DNA of 64,000 nt from Armatimonas rosea (lineage in GTDB: Bacteria; Armatimonadota; Armatimonadia; Armatimonadales; Armatimonadaceae): NCBI RefSeq assembly GCF_014202505.1, contig NZ_JACHGW010000001.1:1302001-1366000 (forward strand), in the 5' to 3' direction. The translations under genes and the position numbers were made by a program. Of this stretch, positions 43,849 through 51,997 are shown piece by piece (the stretch's first letter is position 1; every line of letters begins with the position of its first letter). The notes beneath the pieces are model-generated. The model was not told the DNA's origin, made no database searches, and saw only the letters and a list, made by a program, of their open reading frames with translations.

Positions 43849-44217
43849 GAGAGAGACGCCTCAAAGAGAGTACGGTAAGGTAAAAGAGGGTGTATCACAA
43901 GAAGCCGCCTGGAGACAAGGAGCTGCCCGTGATGCGCCGACAAAAAGCTATTTTTTAGAAACAGGGAACAATTCGCGGGGGGAATTCGTACTAATAACCA
44001 GCGCATGTCCTCCTTTTCACTGTCCATCGGACGTGATGGAAACCCGGTCTGATCTCTTGGACCGGGTTTATTTTTGCCTGGGGGCGGAAAAGCAAGGACT
44101 GAGAAAAAATACTAAAAATTGGGAACAGCTTGGAAAGAGTGGCGTTTAGAGTAGCAAGTGAGGAGGAGCGCGCCCTCCCTACAGAATCTCAAACCCCTCT
44201 GAAAGAGAGTTGTTCCC
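43849..44217 (+). other. Intergenic region with an orphan terminator and possible untranslated RNA
   Basis: This 369-bp gap separates two outward-facing genes. It contains a strong plus-strand intrinsic terminator at 44041-44075 but no convincing protein gene upstream of it. A small inverted repeat TCCATC...GATGGA (around 44022-44039) precedes the terminator, and A/T-rich promoter-like sequence occurs at 43955-44000. A short RNA or an attenuated leader for the fasciclin gene at 44218 would explain this. I could not match it to a known riboswitch. Confidence 0.4.
44041..44075 (+). terminator. Intrinsic terminator with no upstream gene
   Basis: AACCCGGTC (44041-44049) pairs with GACCGGGTT (44060-44068) around a 10-nt loop and is followed by TATTTTTG. 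It is oriented for plus-strand transcripts starting somewhere after 43849. Confidence 0.8.
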
Positions 44218-44712
44218 ATGAAAAAGTATTTTGTCCTTGCCGCGCTTGCGCTGGCTGCTCTAGCTCCCGTGCGCCCCGTCTTTGCCCAGGACAAGACCAT
44301 CGTCGAGATCGCCGCAAGCAACCCTGATTTCTCCACCCTCGTCTCCCTGGTGAAGGCCGCCGGTCTGGCGGAGACCCTCAGTGGCACCGGCCCCTTCACG
44401 GTCTTTGCTCCCACCAACGCGGCGTTTGCCAAGGTCCCGAAGACCGTCCTCGACAAGCTGGGTAAGAACCCGGAGGCACTCAAGGCAGTCCTGACCTACC
44501 ATGTCGTGGCCGGTAAGGTCATGGCGGCGGATGTCGTGAAGCTCAAGAGCGGCACCAAGGTCAAGACCGTCAACGGCGCCTCGATCACCGTGGGCACCAA
44601 GCACGGCGTCACGGTCGACAAGGCCAAGGTTGTCAAGACCGATATTGTCGGCAGCAACGGCGTGATCCATGTGATCGACAGCGTCATCCTGCCCAAGGGC
44701 CTCAAGCTCTAG
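44218..44712 (+). CDS. Secreted fasciclin-domain (FAS1) protein
   Basis: This 164-residue protein has a signal peptide ([17 protein letters not shown]…VFAQ) and one FAS1 domain. The H1 motif is '[15 protein letters not shown]' and the H2 region is '[15 protein letters not shown]', with '[11 protein letters not shown]' between. FAS1 domains mediate cell-surface or matrix adhesion. The protein is monomeric in length and soluble once exported. It sits alone between two intrinsic terminators. Confidence 0.93.
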   Translation: MKKYFVLAALALAALAPVRPVFAQDKTIVEIAASNPDFSTLVSLVKAAGLAETLSGTGPFTVFAPTNAAFAKVPKTVLDKLGKNPEALKAVLTYHVVAGKVMAADVVKLKSGTKVKTVNGASITVGTKHGVTVDKAKVVKTDIVGSNGVIHVIDSVILPKGLKL

Positions 44713-44719
44713 GAAGCGC

Positions 44720-44755
44720 GACGCTAGGGGCGGGCTCGCCCCTAGCGTCTTTTTT
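44720..44755 (+). terminator. Strong intrinsic terminator after the fasciclin gene
   Basis: A perfect 13-bp stem (GACGCTAGGGGCG at 44720-44732 with 44737-44749) has a 4-nt loop and is followed by six T. Confidence 0.95.
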
Positions 44756-44792
44756 CCTCCACGAACCTAGTCGTTGTACCGATACTAAGGTT

Positions 44793-46514
44793 GTGGAGAG
44801 TGTCGCAGAAAAAGCAGATGCCTGGCTACGTGCGAGGCGCGGTAAGAGCCTGGTCTATCTCTTTGTCTTAGCCCTCGGCATTCCGTTTCTCTGCCTAACC
44901 CAGTACGCCGCCTCTCCGTTCTTCTGGGTGCCTCGGATGGATGCGCTCTACCATAGCCTCCAGGCCCATGCCCTCGCTCACAGGCAGGCCCCCGCCGAGC
45001 CCTACTTCCGTGCTCCCCTCTACCTCTGGCTCCTCTCGGGGGTCTATGCGACACTGGGTGAAGGCCCTTGGGCACCGCGGCTGGTGCAGCTCGTGGTCGG
45101 CTCGGGGAGTGTCCTGCTGCTGTATCTCCTGGGAGAGCGCCTCTTTCGTCCCTGTGTTGCGTTTCTGGCCGCGGTGAGCATGGCGCTCTACGGGCCGCTT
45201 GTCTACAACAACCTGGAGCTCCATACGCCCGTGGTGGAGGTCTTCTTTACCCTAGCGGCCCTGACCGCTCTGGTGCGCTCCGGTGTTGGTCTGAAGGGCG
45301 TGGCGCTTGCCGGGGGGCTTGCAGGGCTTGCGGCACTTGCCCGCCCGAATGCGCTGGTCCTGCTCCCGTTGGGGCTGTGGTATCTCTGGCAGACGCGGCG
45401 GCCGTGGCGAGCGCTGGTGCTCTTTGTGGTCCTTGCCCTCCTGCCTCCGCTCGCCGTTACGCTTCGCAATGCACGCGTCAGTGGGGACCCTGTTTTTATC
45501 GCGTCCCAGGGAGGGATCAACCTCTATCTCGGGAACCGCGCCCACGCCGATGGCTTTACTCCCAGCACCCCCCAGCGTTATCGGTTCGACTCCGCCTACG
45601 AAGACTCGGTCGCGCTCTACGGACAGCGCGCCGCGGAGGAGGCCCTGGGCAAGCGCCTGCGCCCCTCCGAGGTCTCGCGCTACTGGGTGGGCCAAACGCT
45701 CCGCTGGTGGCAGGCGCACCCGAGAGAGGCGCTGGCACTCACGCTCAAGAAGGCGATCTTAACCCTCTCGTCTGTCGAGATTCGAAACAACACGGGCTAC
45801 CACTACATCCGCGAGGCCTGGGTCCCTCTGCTCTGGCTGGCCCCCTTTGGGTTTGCCTGGGCGGGGCCGCTGGGCGGAGTGGGGCTCTTCCTGGCGCTAC
45901 GGCGGCACCCTCAGCGTGCGGCGATCCAGCTCTTGGTGGGCTTCCTAGGGCTGTACTTTCTGAGTATTGTCGTGTTCTTTGCCGCAGACCGTTTCCGCCT
46001 GCCCCTGGTTCCGCTCTTGCTCTTGTTTGCGGTCGAGGGGGGCTGGCAGCTTCTGCATTGCTACCACGAGCGCCTCGGGAAGCAGGCACTCGTGCTTCTG
46101 GCGGGGCTCCTCCTCCTCGTGGGCGGAGACTGGTTCAGGCTCCCGAGAGCCCACTGGGATAGCCAGGACTGCTGGAGTGCGGGAAACCGCCTGCTGGCCC
46201 TAAAGCGCCCCGATGATGCCGAGCTGTATCTACGCCGTGCGCTGCAGCAGGAGCCTGCGAACGCGGAGTATTGGACAAGCCTGGGGGAGGCTGCCTACCT
46301 CAAGGGGGAGCTAAGCCCGGCACAGGAGGCGTTTGCGCGGGCGCTCCAGCTCTCCCCGGAGTCGCCGCAGAGCTACTACAACCTCGCGGTTTGCCTACAG
46401 GAGCAGGGCAAGAGCGACGAGGCCCGAGGCTATCTCCTGCAGGCGCTTGCACGAGACCCGGGCTACACCCGGGCACGCACGGCGCTCGCGGCTATTTCTT
46501 CAGCAGGGAGATAG
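44793..46514 (+). CDS. Membrane glycosyltransferase (GT39/ArnT-like) with C-terminal TPRs
   Basis: This 573-residue protein begins with a GT-C type membrane glycosyltransferase: a first helix ('LVYLFVLALGIPFLCLTQYA'), an Asp-containing loop ('VPRMDALYHSLQAHALAH') and 'YFRAPLYLWLLSGVYATLG', then about ten hydrophobic helices to residue ~450. The last 120 residues are tetratricopeptide repeats ('AEYWTSLGEAAYLKGELSPA', 'QSYYNLAVCLQEQGKSDEA'). Such enzymes move sugars from polyprenyl-phosphate donors to proteins or lipids outside the membrane. The start is a GTG at 44793. Its last 23 bp overlap the convergent protease gene. Confidence 0.85.
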   Translation: MESVAEKADAWLRARRGKSLVYLFVLALGIPFLCLTQYAASPFFWVPRMDALYHSLQAHALAHRQAPAEPYFRAPLYLWLLSGVYATLGEGPWAPRLVQLVVGSGSVLLLYLLGERLFRPCVAFLAAVSMALYGPLVYNNLELHTPVVEVFFTLAALTALVRSGVGLKGVALAGGLAGLAALARPNALVLLPLGLWYLWQTRRPWRALVLFVVLALLPPLAVTLRNARVSGDPVFIASQGGINLYLGNRAHADGFTPSTPQRYRFDSAYEDSVALYGQRAAEEALGKRLRPSEVSRYWVGQTLRWWQAHPREALALTLKKAILTLSSVEIRNNTGYHYIREAWVPLLWLAPFGFAWAGPLGGVGLFLALRRHPQRAAIQLLVGFLGLYFLSIVVFFAADRFRLPLVPLLLLFAVEGGWQLLHCYHERLGKQALVLLAGLLLLVGGDWFRLPRAHWDSQDCWSAGNRLLALKRPDDAELYLRRALQQEPANAEYWTSLGEAAYLKGELSPAQEAFARALQLSPESPQSYYNLAVCLQEQGKSDEARGYLLQALARDPGYTRARTALAAISSAGR

Positions 46515-49500
46515 CTTTCTCGAGCTGCGGGTCTTTTCCGGCGAAGTAGTCCGCGGTGCTCCAGGGCACGAGATAGTCGGGGCGCTCCCCGATATTCTCC
46601 AGCGGGGTGCCATCGGTGCGCCAGACACCTTGGAAGGGCATGCGGGCACCCGTCCCATCGACAAGCCCCAGCCCATAGGTCCAGATGACATAGCCCGGGG
46701 TGGGCTCTCCCACGAGCTTGGCGAGGCCGGTGGCGCGCATGCCGTAGGGGAACATCTCCGCGTTGGAGAACGACGAGTCTCCCATGAGCACGACAATCGG
46801 CTTGTTCCACGGCTGGCGTCCCTCAAGGATGGGGGCGGGGACCACATAGCCGCCGCGGGGGGAGTTGGTGGCGTAGGGCTTGAAGCGCAGCCAGGAGATC
46901 AGGGTATCGCCGATATTGCCGCCGCCGTTCTCCCGGACATCGATAATCATCGCGTCCTTGCCCTCGGCCCACTCGTAGAACTCCCGGACAAACTGCTGCT
47001 GGTTCTGGCCGCCCATCCCCGAGATATGGACATAGCCTACTTTCCCACCCGATGCCTGCTCGACCTGCTTGCTCCGCGCCTCGATTCGGTTGCGGTAGTG
47101 CAGGTCGCTCCACTCGGCCTCGCTCAGGGCCTTGTAGGTGACGGTCCGGGCACCGTCGCGGCCCGGCTTGTCGTTGACCAGGAGCGTGAAGTCCCGCTCG
47201 CCCTTGTCGTTGAGGACGCTGTAGAGGTTCTCATCAAGCGTGACATCCACCCCATCAATGGCGACAATGTACTCCCCGGGCTTGATCCGGGTCTTCTCGT
47301 AGCTGCCGGGCGCGCGCTTGGGGACCTCTTTCACACGGATGCCGGGGCCGACATAGCTGTAGTCAAAGTACACCCCAAGCTGCGCCGTGCTCGGGCCGAT
47401 CGTGGTTCCGGGCGCGGCGCTCACCTCGGAGTGGCTGGCCTCGAGCTCCCCGAGCAGGAGGTTCCCCAGGTTGGCCATCTCCTCGCGCGTTCCCACACCC
47501 TCCAGCATCGGCTCGTAGCGTGCCTTGAGGGCCGCGAAGTCGCGCCCGTGGAAGTTGGGGTCGTAGAAGCGGGTGTTGTAGCTCCGCCAGAGCTGGTTGA
47601 AGGCGGCCTGACGCAGGGCGCGCAGGTTCTGGATATAGGACGCGCTGAAGCCGATCAGGCTGGGCTGGGCACCGGGGACACGGGTGCGTAGGGAGAAGAG
47701 CTGGCCCCCGCGCTGGAAGTAGGCCATGTCGCCCGCGGCGCTGATCCGCAGGTTCCCGATCCCCCCGATCCCGGTGAGCGGCCGGACCTCTTTGCCGTCG
47801 TAGGAGGCGGCCCAGACATTGCCGCCGGAGAGGAAGTAGAGGGTTCCGTCGGAGTCGGTGAGCTGGAGATCGGCCTCGGGCGGGGTGCTGCTGAGCTTGC
47901 GGAGGCGGTAGTGGACATCCTCAAAGTCGATGGTCACCTGCACAGGGTCGCCAGGCTTGATGTACTTCACCTCCAGCTCCGCGCCGCGTGCCTCCTCGCG
48001 GGTGAGCGGGAGAACCCAAAGCCCATTGCTACCGTCGCGGTTGCTGCCGAAGTAGAGGTAGCGGCCATCGGCGGACCAGGTGGGGGCGCTGTGCGACGCA
48101 TTCAGGCGGGTGACATTGATCGGGTCGGTGCCATTGCTCTTGGCGATATAGAGGTTCGTCCCCCCGGACTCGCGGCCCCGGCGGGTAAAGGCGATCCAGC
48201 GCTGGTCCGGCGACCACGCGACCTCGCCCTGGACATCGCCGGCGATTGTGAGCAGGCGGGTCGGGGGCGCGGAGAGATCGACCGGGCAGGTGTAGAAGCC
48301 CGCGCCCTCCTCTTCCTTGCCCTTCACCCAGAAGCCTAGGGTCTTGCTGTCCGGGGAGAGGATCGGGGTGCTGGCATCGGAGCGGCCCGTCCAGACCGGC
48401 TTGACCGCCTTGGTGGCCACCTCCATCGCAAAGACCCGCTCGTTGCCGTTGCGGTCCGAGACAAAGAAGAGAGTCTTGCCGTCCTTGCTCCAGCAGAGGT
48501 CGTGGTCGGTGCCGGGGTAGTCCGTGAGACGCGTCGCCTGGTCGGCGTTGCGGCTCTTGGCTTTATCGACCGGGATGGTCCAGAGCTCGTCGCGCAGGAC
48601 AAAGGCAAAGGTCTTGCCATCGGGGCTGATCCGCGCCTCGCTGACATCGGCGTTGCTGATGACACTGCGCTGCTCGGCGTTGCTCTTGTCATCGCCGCCG
48701 CAGAGCAGGGAGAGCTTGATCGGCTCGTTGCTACCCGCCTTGAGCAGGTAGAGGTCGGTGCCGTGCTCAAAGGCGATATCCCCGGACCTGCGCGCCACGG
48801 AAGGAAAACGCACCGCGCTCCCCACAAACTGCGTGAGCTGCTTGGGCTTGCCGCCGCCTGCGGGAAAGGCCCAGAGGTTCGGGGTGCGCTTGGGGCTATC
48901 GTCGAGCTTGGGCGGTGTCTTGCCCAGCAGCGTGACACTGGGGCTCTCCTCACCGTAGGTCACACAGACAATGCTCTTGCCATCGGGGAGGAAGTGGGGG
49001 TAGAGGTGCTGCCTGCCATCCTCGACCAGGGGACTGCTCTTCCCTGAACTCAGATCCTCGGTCCAGAGCTGCGCGGCGGCGGAGCCACTGTAGCGCGGCC
49101 GTGTCCAGGGGAAGCCATTGCGCTCGTAGACTAGCCGGGTGCCATCGGGCGAGAGGGTGGGGCGGTTGAGCTTCTTGAAGTCCTCGGCGAGCTTGGTGAA
49201 GCGGCGGGTCGCCAGGTCCAGGGAGAAGACCGTGTCGTAGGGGCGGTCGCGGCGGCTGACAAACAGCAGGCTCTTGCCATCGGGGGACCAGTCGGTGGGG
49301 GACTCGGTGCCACCCGCAAAGGTCAGCTGGCGTGGCGTCCCCCCCTCCGCCGGCACGACCCAGATATCCGACGAGCCCGTGCGGTTGGACTGAAACGCGA
49401 TCCACTTGCCATCGGGGGAGAACACGGGGTAGGCATCGTACTCCGCGTGTGTGGTCACCGGGTAGGCGCGCCCGCCGCTCGACGGTGACACCCAGATATC

Positions 49501-49668
49501 GCCCCGCCAGACAAACGCCAGCTTGCTCCCATCGGGAGAGAGCGCCGGCATCCGCGCCCCCACCACGGGCTTGTCCACGGGGGGAGTCAGCTGAGCCAGT
49601 GCTAGAGAGCAAGGCGCAAAGCAGAGGGCAAGAGAGAGCGTTCGTCGCAGGGTTTGCATAGAGGGCAT
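46492..49668 (-). CDS. Tricorn-type secreted S41 protease
   Basis: This protein of about 1,058 residues has a signal peptide (MQTLRRTLSLALCFAPCSLA, cleaved near LAQ) and WD40/TolB-like beta-propeller repeats through residue ~700 ('GARMPALSPDGSKLAFVWRG', 'YPVFSPDGKWIAFQSN'). A PDZ-like segment follows at about 780-860, then an S41 peptidase domain. The catalytic region has 'DVRENGGGNIGDTL' and 'LMGDSSFSNAEMFPYGMRA', with the nucleophile Ser before Asn-Ala-Glu as in tricorn. It degrades peptides, here probably in the periplasm. The start is an ATG at 49668 or 49659. Confidence 0.93.
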   Translation of the reverse strand: MPSMQTLRRTLSLALCFAPCSLALAQLTPPVDKPVVGARMPALSPDGSKLAFVWRGDIWVSPSSGGRAYPVTTHAEYDAYPVFSPDGKWIAFQSNRTGSSDIWVVPAEGGTPRQLTFAGGTESPTDWSPDGKSLLFVSRRDRPYDTVFSLDLATRRFTKLAEDFKKLNRPTLSPDGTRLVYERNGFPWTRPRYSGSAAAQLWTEDLSSGKSSPLVEDGRQHLYPHFLPDGKSIVCVTYGEESPSVTLLGKTPPKLDDSPKRTPNLWAFPAGGGKPKQLTQFVGSAVRFPSVARRSGDIAFEHGTDLYLLKAGSNEPIKLSLLCGGDDKSNAEQRSVISNADVSEARISPDGKTFAFVLRDELWTIPVDKAKSRNADQATRLTDYPGTDHDLCWSKDGKTLFFVSDRNGNERVFAMEVATKAVKPVWTGRSDASTPILSPDSKTLGFWVKGKEEEGAGFYTCPVDLSAPPTRLLTIAGDVQGEVAWSPDQRWIAFTRRGRESGGTNLYIAKSNGTDPINVTRLNASHSAPTWSADGRYLYFGSNRDGSNGLWVLPLTREEARGAELEVKYIKPGDPVQVTIDFEDVHYRLRKLSSTPPEADLQLTDSDGTLYFLSGGNVWAASYDGKEVRPLTGIGGIGNLRISAAGDMAYFQRGGQLFSLRTRVPGAQPSLIGFSASYIQNLRALRQAAFNQLWRSYNTRFYDPNFHGRDFAALKARYEPMLEGVGTREEMANLGNLLLGELEASHSEVSAAPGTTIGPSTAQLGVYFDYSYVGPGIRVKEVPKRAPGSYEKTRIKPGEYIVAIDGVDVTLDENLYSVLNDKGERDFTLLVNDKPGRDGARTVTYKALSEAEWSDLHYRNRIEARSKQVEQASGGKVGYVHISGMGGQNQQQFVREFYEWAEGKDAMIIDVRENGGGNIGDTLISWLRFKPYATNSPRGGYVVPAPILEGRQPWNKPIVVLMGDSSFSNAEMFPYGMRATGLAKLVGEPTPGYVIWTYGLGLVDGTGARMPFQGVWRTDGTPLENIGERPDYLVPWSTADYFAGKDPQLEKAISLLKK

Positions 49669-49689
49669 TGTACCTTTTGGCGTAGGATT

Positions 49690-49817
49690 CCCGGACAGGC
49701 GGCCCGGACAACGAATGAAGCCCGGACAGATTTGCCCGGACACTCGTTGTCGATCCTGCCCCCTGTGCAGGCTAGGGCGGGTTTTGGTCCGTCTGTCTAG
49801 TGCGGGAAACATTTCCC
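49690..49817. promoter_or_regulatory. Divergent control region with four CCCGGACA copies and a palindrome
   Basis: The gap between the protease gene and the small gene at 49858 holds CCCGGACA at 49690, 49703, 49721 and 49735. It also holds the palindrome GGGAAA-CA-TTTCCC at 49804-49817. Repeated octamers within 53 bp look like tandem binding sites for a regulator. No regulator is identified. Confidence 0.45.
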
Positions 49818-49857
49818 CGTCCCGCTTGGTAGAGTACATTGGGAGAATCGATTGCAC

Positions 49858-50076
49858 ATGAGAGTTGTTTTAGAAGAGGCCCACCGCGGCTATCAGGTCA
49901 CCATCCGTGAGACACCCCGAGTTGCCTATATCGGGCGAAGCCCGCTCCGACAGTGGAGCTACCGTGCGCTGGTCAACAATGAAGATATCTCCGCGCACGT
50001 GGTCACGCAGGGCCTCAAGCCCACCCAGATCGCCGAGAACGTCAAGCGCTTCCTCGATACCCAACTGACACACTAG
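49858..50076 (+). CDS. Hypothetical small protein
   Basis: This 72-residue protein is taken from the ATG at 49858. It has an alpha/beta pattern ('RVVLEEAHRGYQVTIRET', 'PTQIAENVKRFLDTQL') and no recognised family. It is the first gene after a control region with repeated octamers, and the isomerase-like gene follows after 70 bp, so it may lead that operon. Confidence 0.55.
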   Translation: MRVVLEEAHRGYQVTIRETPRVAYIGRSPLRQWSYRALVNNEDISAHVVTQGLKPTQIAENVKRFLDTQLTH

Positions 50077-50146
50077 CAAGTTTAAGCCTGAGGAGGGCCT
50101 CGCGGAGCTGCTGTCGAACTTGGTTGCTGGAGGACGAAGGAAAACC

Positions 50147-51013
50147 ATGGCGGCTTTTGATAGGCTCAACGACGGCACACAGAGCGCACCGCGCTTGCGG
50201 GTGCAGCAGACTCTCTGGGGGATGGTCAAGCTCCCGATGAACGGCGCGGCGGAGTGGACACTCGACGAGAAGTTCGCGCGCTGCAAGGCGGCAGGCTTGG
50301 AGGGAGTCGAGTGCTGGCTGGACGACAGCAACGAAAAAGACGTGACCGAGGCGCTCCAGCGCCATGGGCTGCGGCTTGCCCTGGGGCACCGGCCCTTTAA
50401 AATCGACGACACACAGCGGCTGATCGAGCGTGCGGTGCGGGTCGGGGCAGACTATGTCATGGCCCAGCCCGCCGATGCCTACACGCCCCTCGACGAGGTC
50501 GCCAAGCTGGTCACCGACGGCAGGAGGCTCGCCAACGACGCTGGCCTGTGCTACTTCGTGGAGACCCACCGCGGCAACTTCACCGAGACCATCCCCCAGA
50601 CCCTAGCGCTGATCGAGCGCGTCCCCGAGATTCGCATCACCGCCGATCTCTCGCACTTTGTGGTGGTCGGGGAGTTCTACGGCTGGGAGGCGGAGCGCGC
50701 CCACGAGCGGATGCTGCCGATCCTAGAGCGTGTCTCCCATATCCACGGCCGCATCAGCAACGGCGAGCAGGTGCAGGTGGACTGCGGCGATGGAAGCACG
50801 CCTTGGGCGCGGTTCTTTGTGAAACTCTGGACGATCGCGATCCAAAGCTGGAAAGCCGCCGCCGCCCCCGGCGATATCCTCCCGTTCTCGTCGGAGCTTG
50901 GCCCCCCGCGCTACGCCATCACCACCCCCGACGGCAAAGAGATCTCCGACCGCTGGGAGCAGGGCCTGCTGATGACCCGCCTCGCCCAAGAGGCCTGGGA
51001 CGCGGCCCCCTGA
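50147..51013 (+). CDS. Sugar phosphate isomerase/epimerase-like TIM-barrel protein
   Basis: The ATG at 50147 follows GAAGGAAAACC and gives 288 residues. It matches the xylose isomerase-like TIM barrel (AP endonuclease 2 family). Metal-ligand candidates are the Glu/His of 'YFVETHRGNFTET', 'RITADLSHFVVVGE' and 'VSHIHGRISNGEQVQVDCGD', and a late Glu in 'PFSSELGPPRYAI'. Related proteins isomerise sugars or hydroxypyruvate-type acids, and the substrate here is unknown. The stop codon lies in the left arm of a family A palindrome. There is no signal peptide. Confidence 0.82.
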   Translation: MAAFDRLNDGTQSAPRLRVQQTLWGMVKLPMNGAAEWTLDEKFARCKAAGLEGVECWLDDSNEKDVTEALQRHGLRLALGHRPFKIDDTQRLIERAVRVGADYVMAQPADAYTPLDEVAKLVTDGRRLANDAGLCYFVETHRGNFTETIPQTLALIERVPEIRITADLSHFVVVGEFYGWEAERAHERMLPILERVSHIHGRISNGEQVQVDCGDGSTPWARFFVKLWTIAIQSWKAAAAPGDILPFSSELGPPRYAITTPDGKEISDRWEQGLLMTRLAQEAWDAAP

Positions 51014-51084
51014 CCCCCAAGATTGGGGGAACCGTAAGGACTCCGATTCCGCATATTTCCCCCACGCGTGGGGGTCAGGGGGCC
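51004..51084. repeat. Long palindromic intergenic element, family A copy 2
   Basis: Perfect 15-bp arms GGCCCCCTGACCCCC (51004-51018) and its complement (51070-51084) enclose a 7-bp hairpin at 51014-51029 and the 16-bp palindrome at 51059-51074. The core (51036-51063) resembles 6604-6630, sharing TCCGATTCC and the following CAT. The left arm contains the stop codon of the upstream gene (51011-51013). Confidence 0.85.
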
Positions 51085-51110
51085 ACTGGGTGCGGTACCA
51101 TAGAGACGCT

Positions 51111-51353
51111 ATGCCAAAACGCGCTGAGCCCATCACCGATCCCGCAGACCTCCTGCACCTGCTGGGGCGCTTTTTTCTTTGCCTGGTCGCCAATATCATG
51201 GTGGTCTACAGCCTCGTGCAAAAGAGCTGGGTCTCGGTGGGGGTGCTCGCGGCGGGCTCCCTCTTTCTGCACCGTAGCACGATCGTGCTGTGGAAGAAGC
51301 TCAGCGCTGAGCGCCAGCAAAAGCTCGCGGAGCGGGAGGCACAGCGCCAGTGA
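51111..51353 (+). CDS. Small two-helix membrane protein
   Basis: This 80-residue protein has two hydrophobic segments ('FFLCLVANIMVVYSLVQ' and 'WVSVGVLAAGSLFLHRS') and a charged C-terminal helix ('LSAERQQKLAEREAQRQ'). No family is recognised. The ATG at 51111 is taken. The next gene's GTG overlaps its TGA stop, indicating translational coupling. Confidence 0.6.
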   Translation: MPKRAEPITDPADLLHLLGRFFLCLVANIMVVYSLVQKSWVSVGVLAAGSLFLHRSTIVLWKKLSAERQQKLAEREAQRQ

Positions 51354-51601
51354 TCCCCCGCCAGCGTGTGCGCCCTAAGCCTACCAAAGCGGCCGAAAAG
51401 ATTATCCTGACCGTCTTGAGCATTCGTGTTGTCATTGGACTACTTGTTTTTTCGAGCATCACGGTTATCGCGTTTCAGGCAGAGCCGCACTTTGGCTGGA
51501 TTATGCTGCTCATTACCTTGGCATTCGCCGGAGTCACCGGCTCGATTTTATGGAAAGCCCTGCGCCAGTTCAAGGTGCGCTATGGAGCGGAGAAGAAGTA
51601 A
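51350..51601 (+). CDS. Small two-helix membrane protein
   Basis: This 83-residue protein has a basic N-terminus, two membrane helices ('VVIGLLVFSSITVIAFQA', 'WIMLLITLAFAGVTGSIL') and a basic end. It starts at a GTG overlapping the previous stop (GTGA), and the next gene follows its TAA with no gap. It may form a membrane complex with the preceding small protein. Function is unknown. Confidence 0.6.
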   Translation: MIPRQRVRPKPTKAAEKIILTVLSIRVVIGLLVFSSITVIAFQAEPHFGWIMLLITLAFAGVTGSILWKALRQFKVRYGAEKK

Positions 51602-51997
51602 GTGACGATTTCCTGTGCGGTGTTTGTGGATGGGGTGCGGCAGGGGGAGAATGGGATCGACCTCTGTGGCCTGACCGAGGGCTTTGGGTTTCCTAGCCTC
51701 CCCGTGACTCTGGAGAAGATGCCCCTCTTTGTAAACCTAGAGCTCGACGCTACGGACCTGGGGAGAGCGTGTCGGCTGGAGTTTCACCTGCTCTCGCCCA
51801 GTGGTCAGGCGCTCGACTCGCCCAACTGGCTGGACTTCACGCTCCCGAGCGAGGAAGACACCGTGACCGCCAAGCTCCTGCCCACCCTGGACCTGACCTT
51901 CCATCACTTTGGGGTACACACCCTGGAGATCCGCCACGACGACACCATGCTCCAGCGCCTCCAGCTCACGATCACCCAGCAAGGACTACGCAAATGA
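51602..51997 (+). CDS. DUF6941-like protein
   Basis: This 131-residue protein has an all-beta pattern: an opening 'ISCAVFVDGVRQGENGIDLC', then 'RLEFHLLSPSGQALDSPNW' and 'FHHFGVHTLEIRHDD'. This resembles DUF6941 proteins, which open with a 'cD.....g.kl.l.G' strand and contain a 'G.h.l.i' hairpin. No function is known for that family. The start is a GTG directly after the preceding TAA, and the stop overlaps the next ATG (ATGA). The family assignment is tentative. Confidence 0.55.
   Translation: MTISCAVFVDGVRQGENGIDLCGLTEGFGFPSLPVTLEKMPLFVNLELDATDLGRACRLEFHLLSPSGQALDSPNWLDFTLPSEEDTVTAKLLPTLDLTFHHFGVHTLEIRHDDTMLQRLQLTITQQGLRK

Noticed and set aside
43847-44149. 100-codon open frame in the gap before the fasciclin gene
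   Set aside because: It has no ribosome-binding site or motif, and its translation crosses the intrinsic terminator at 44041-44075.
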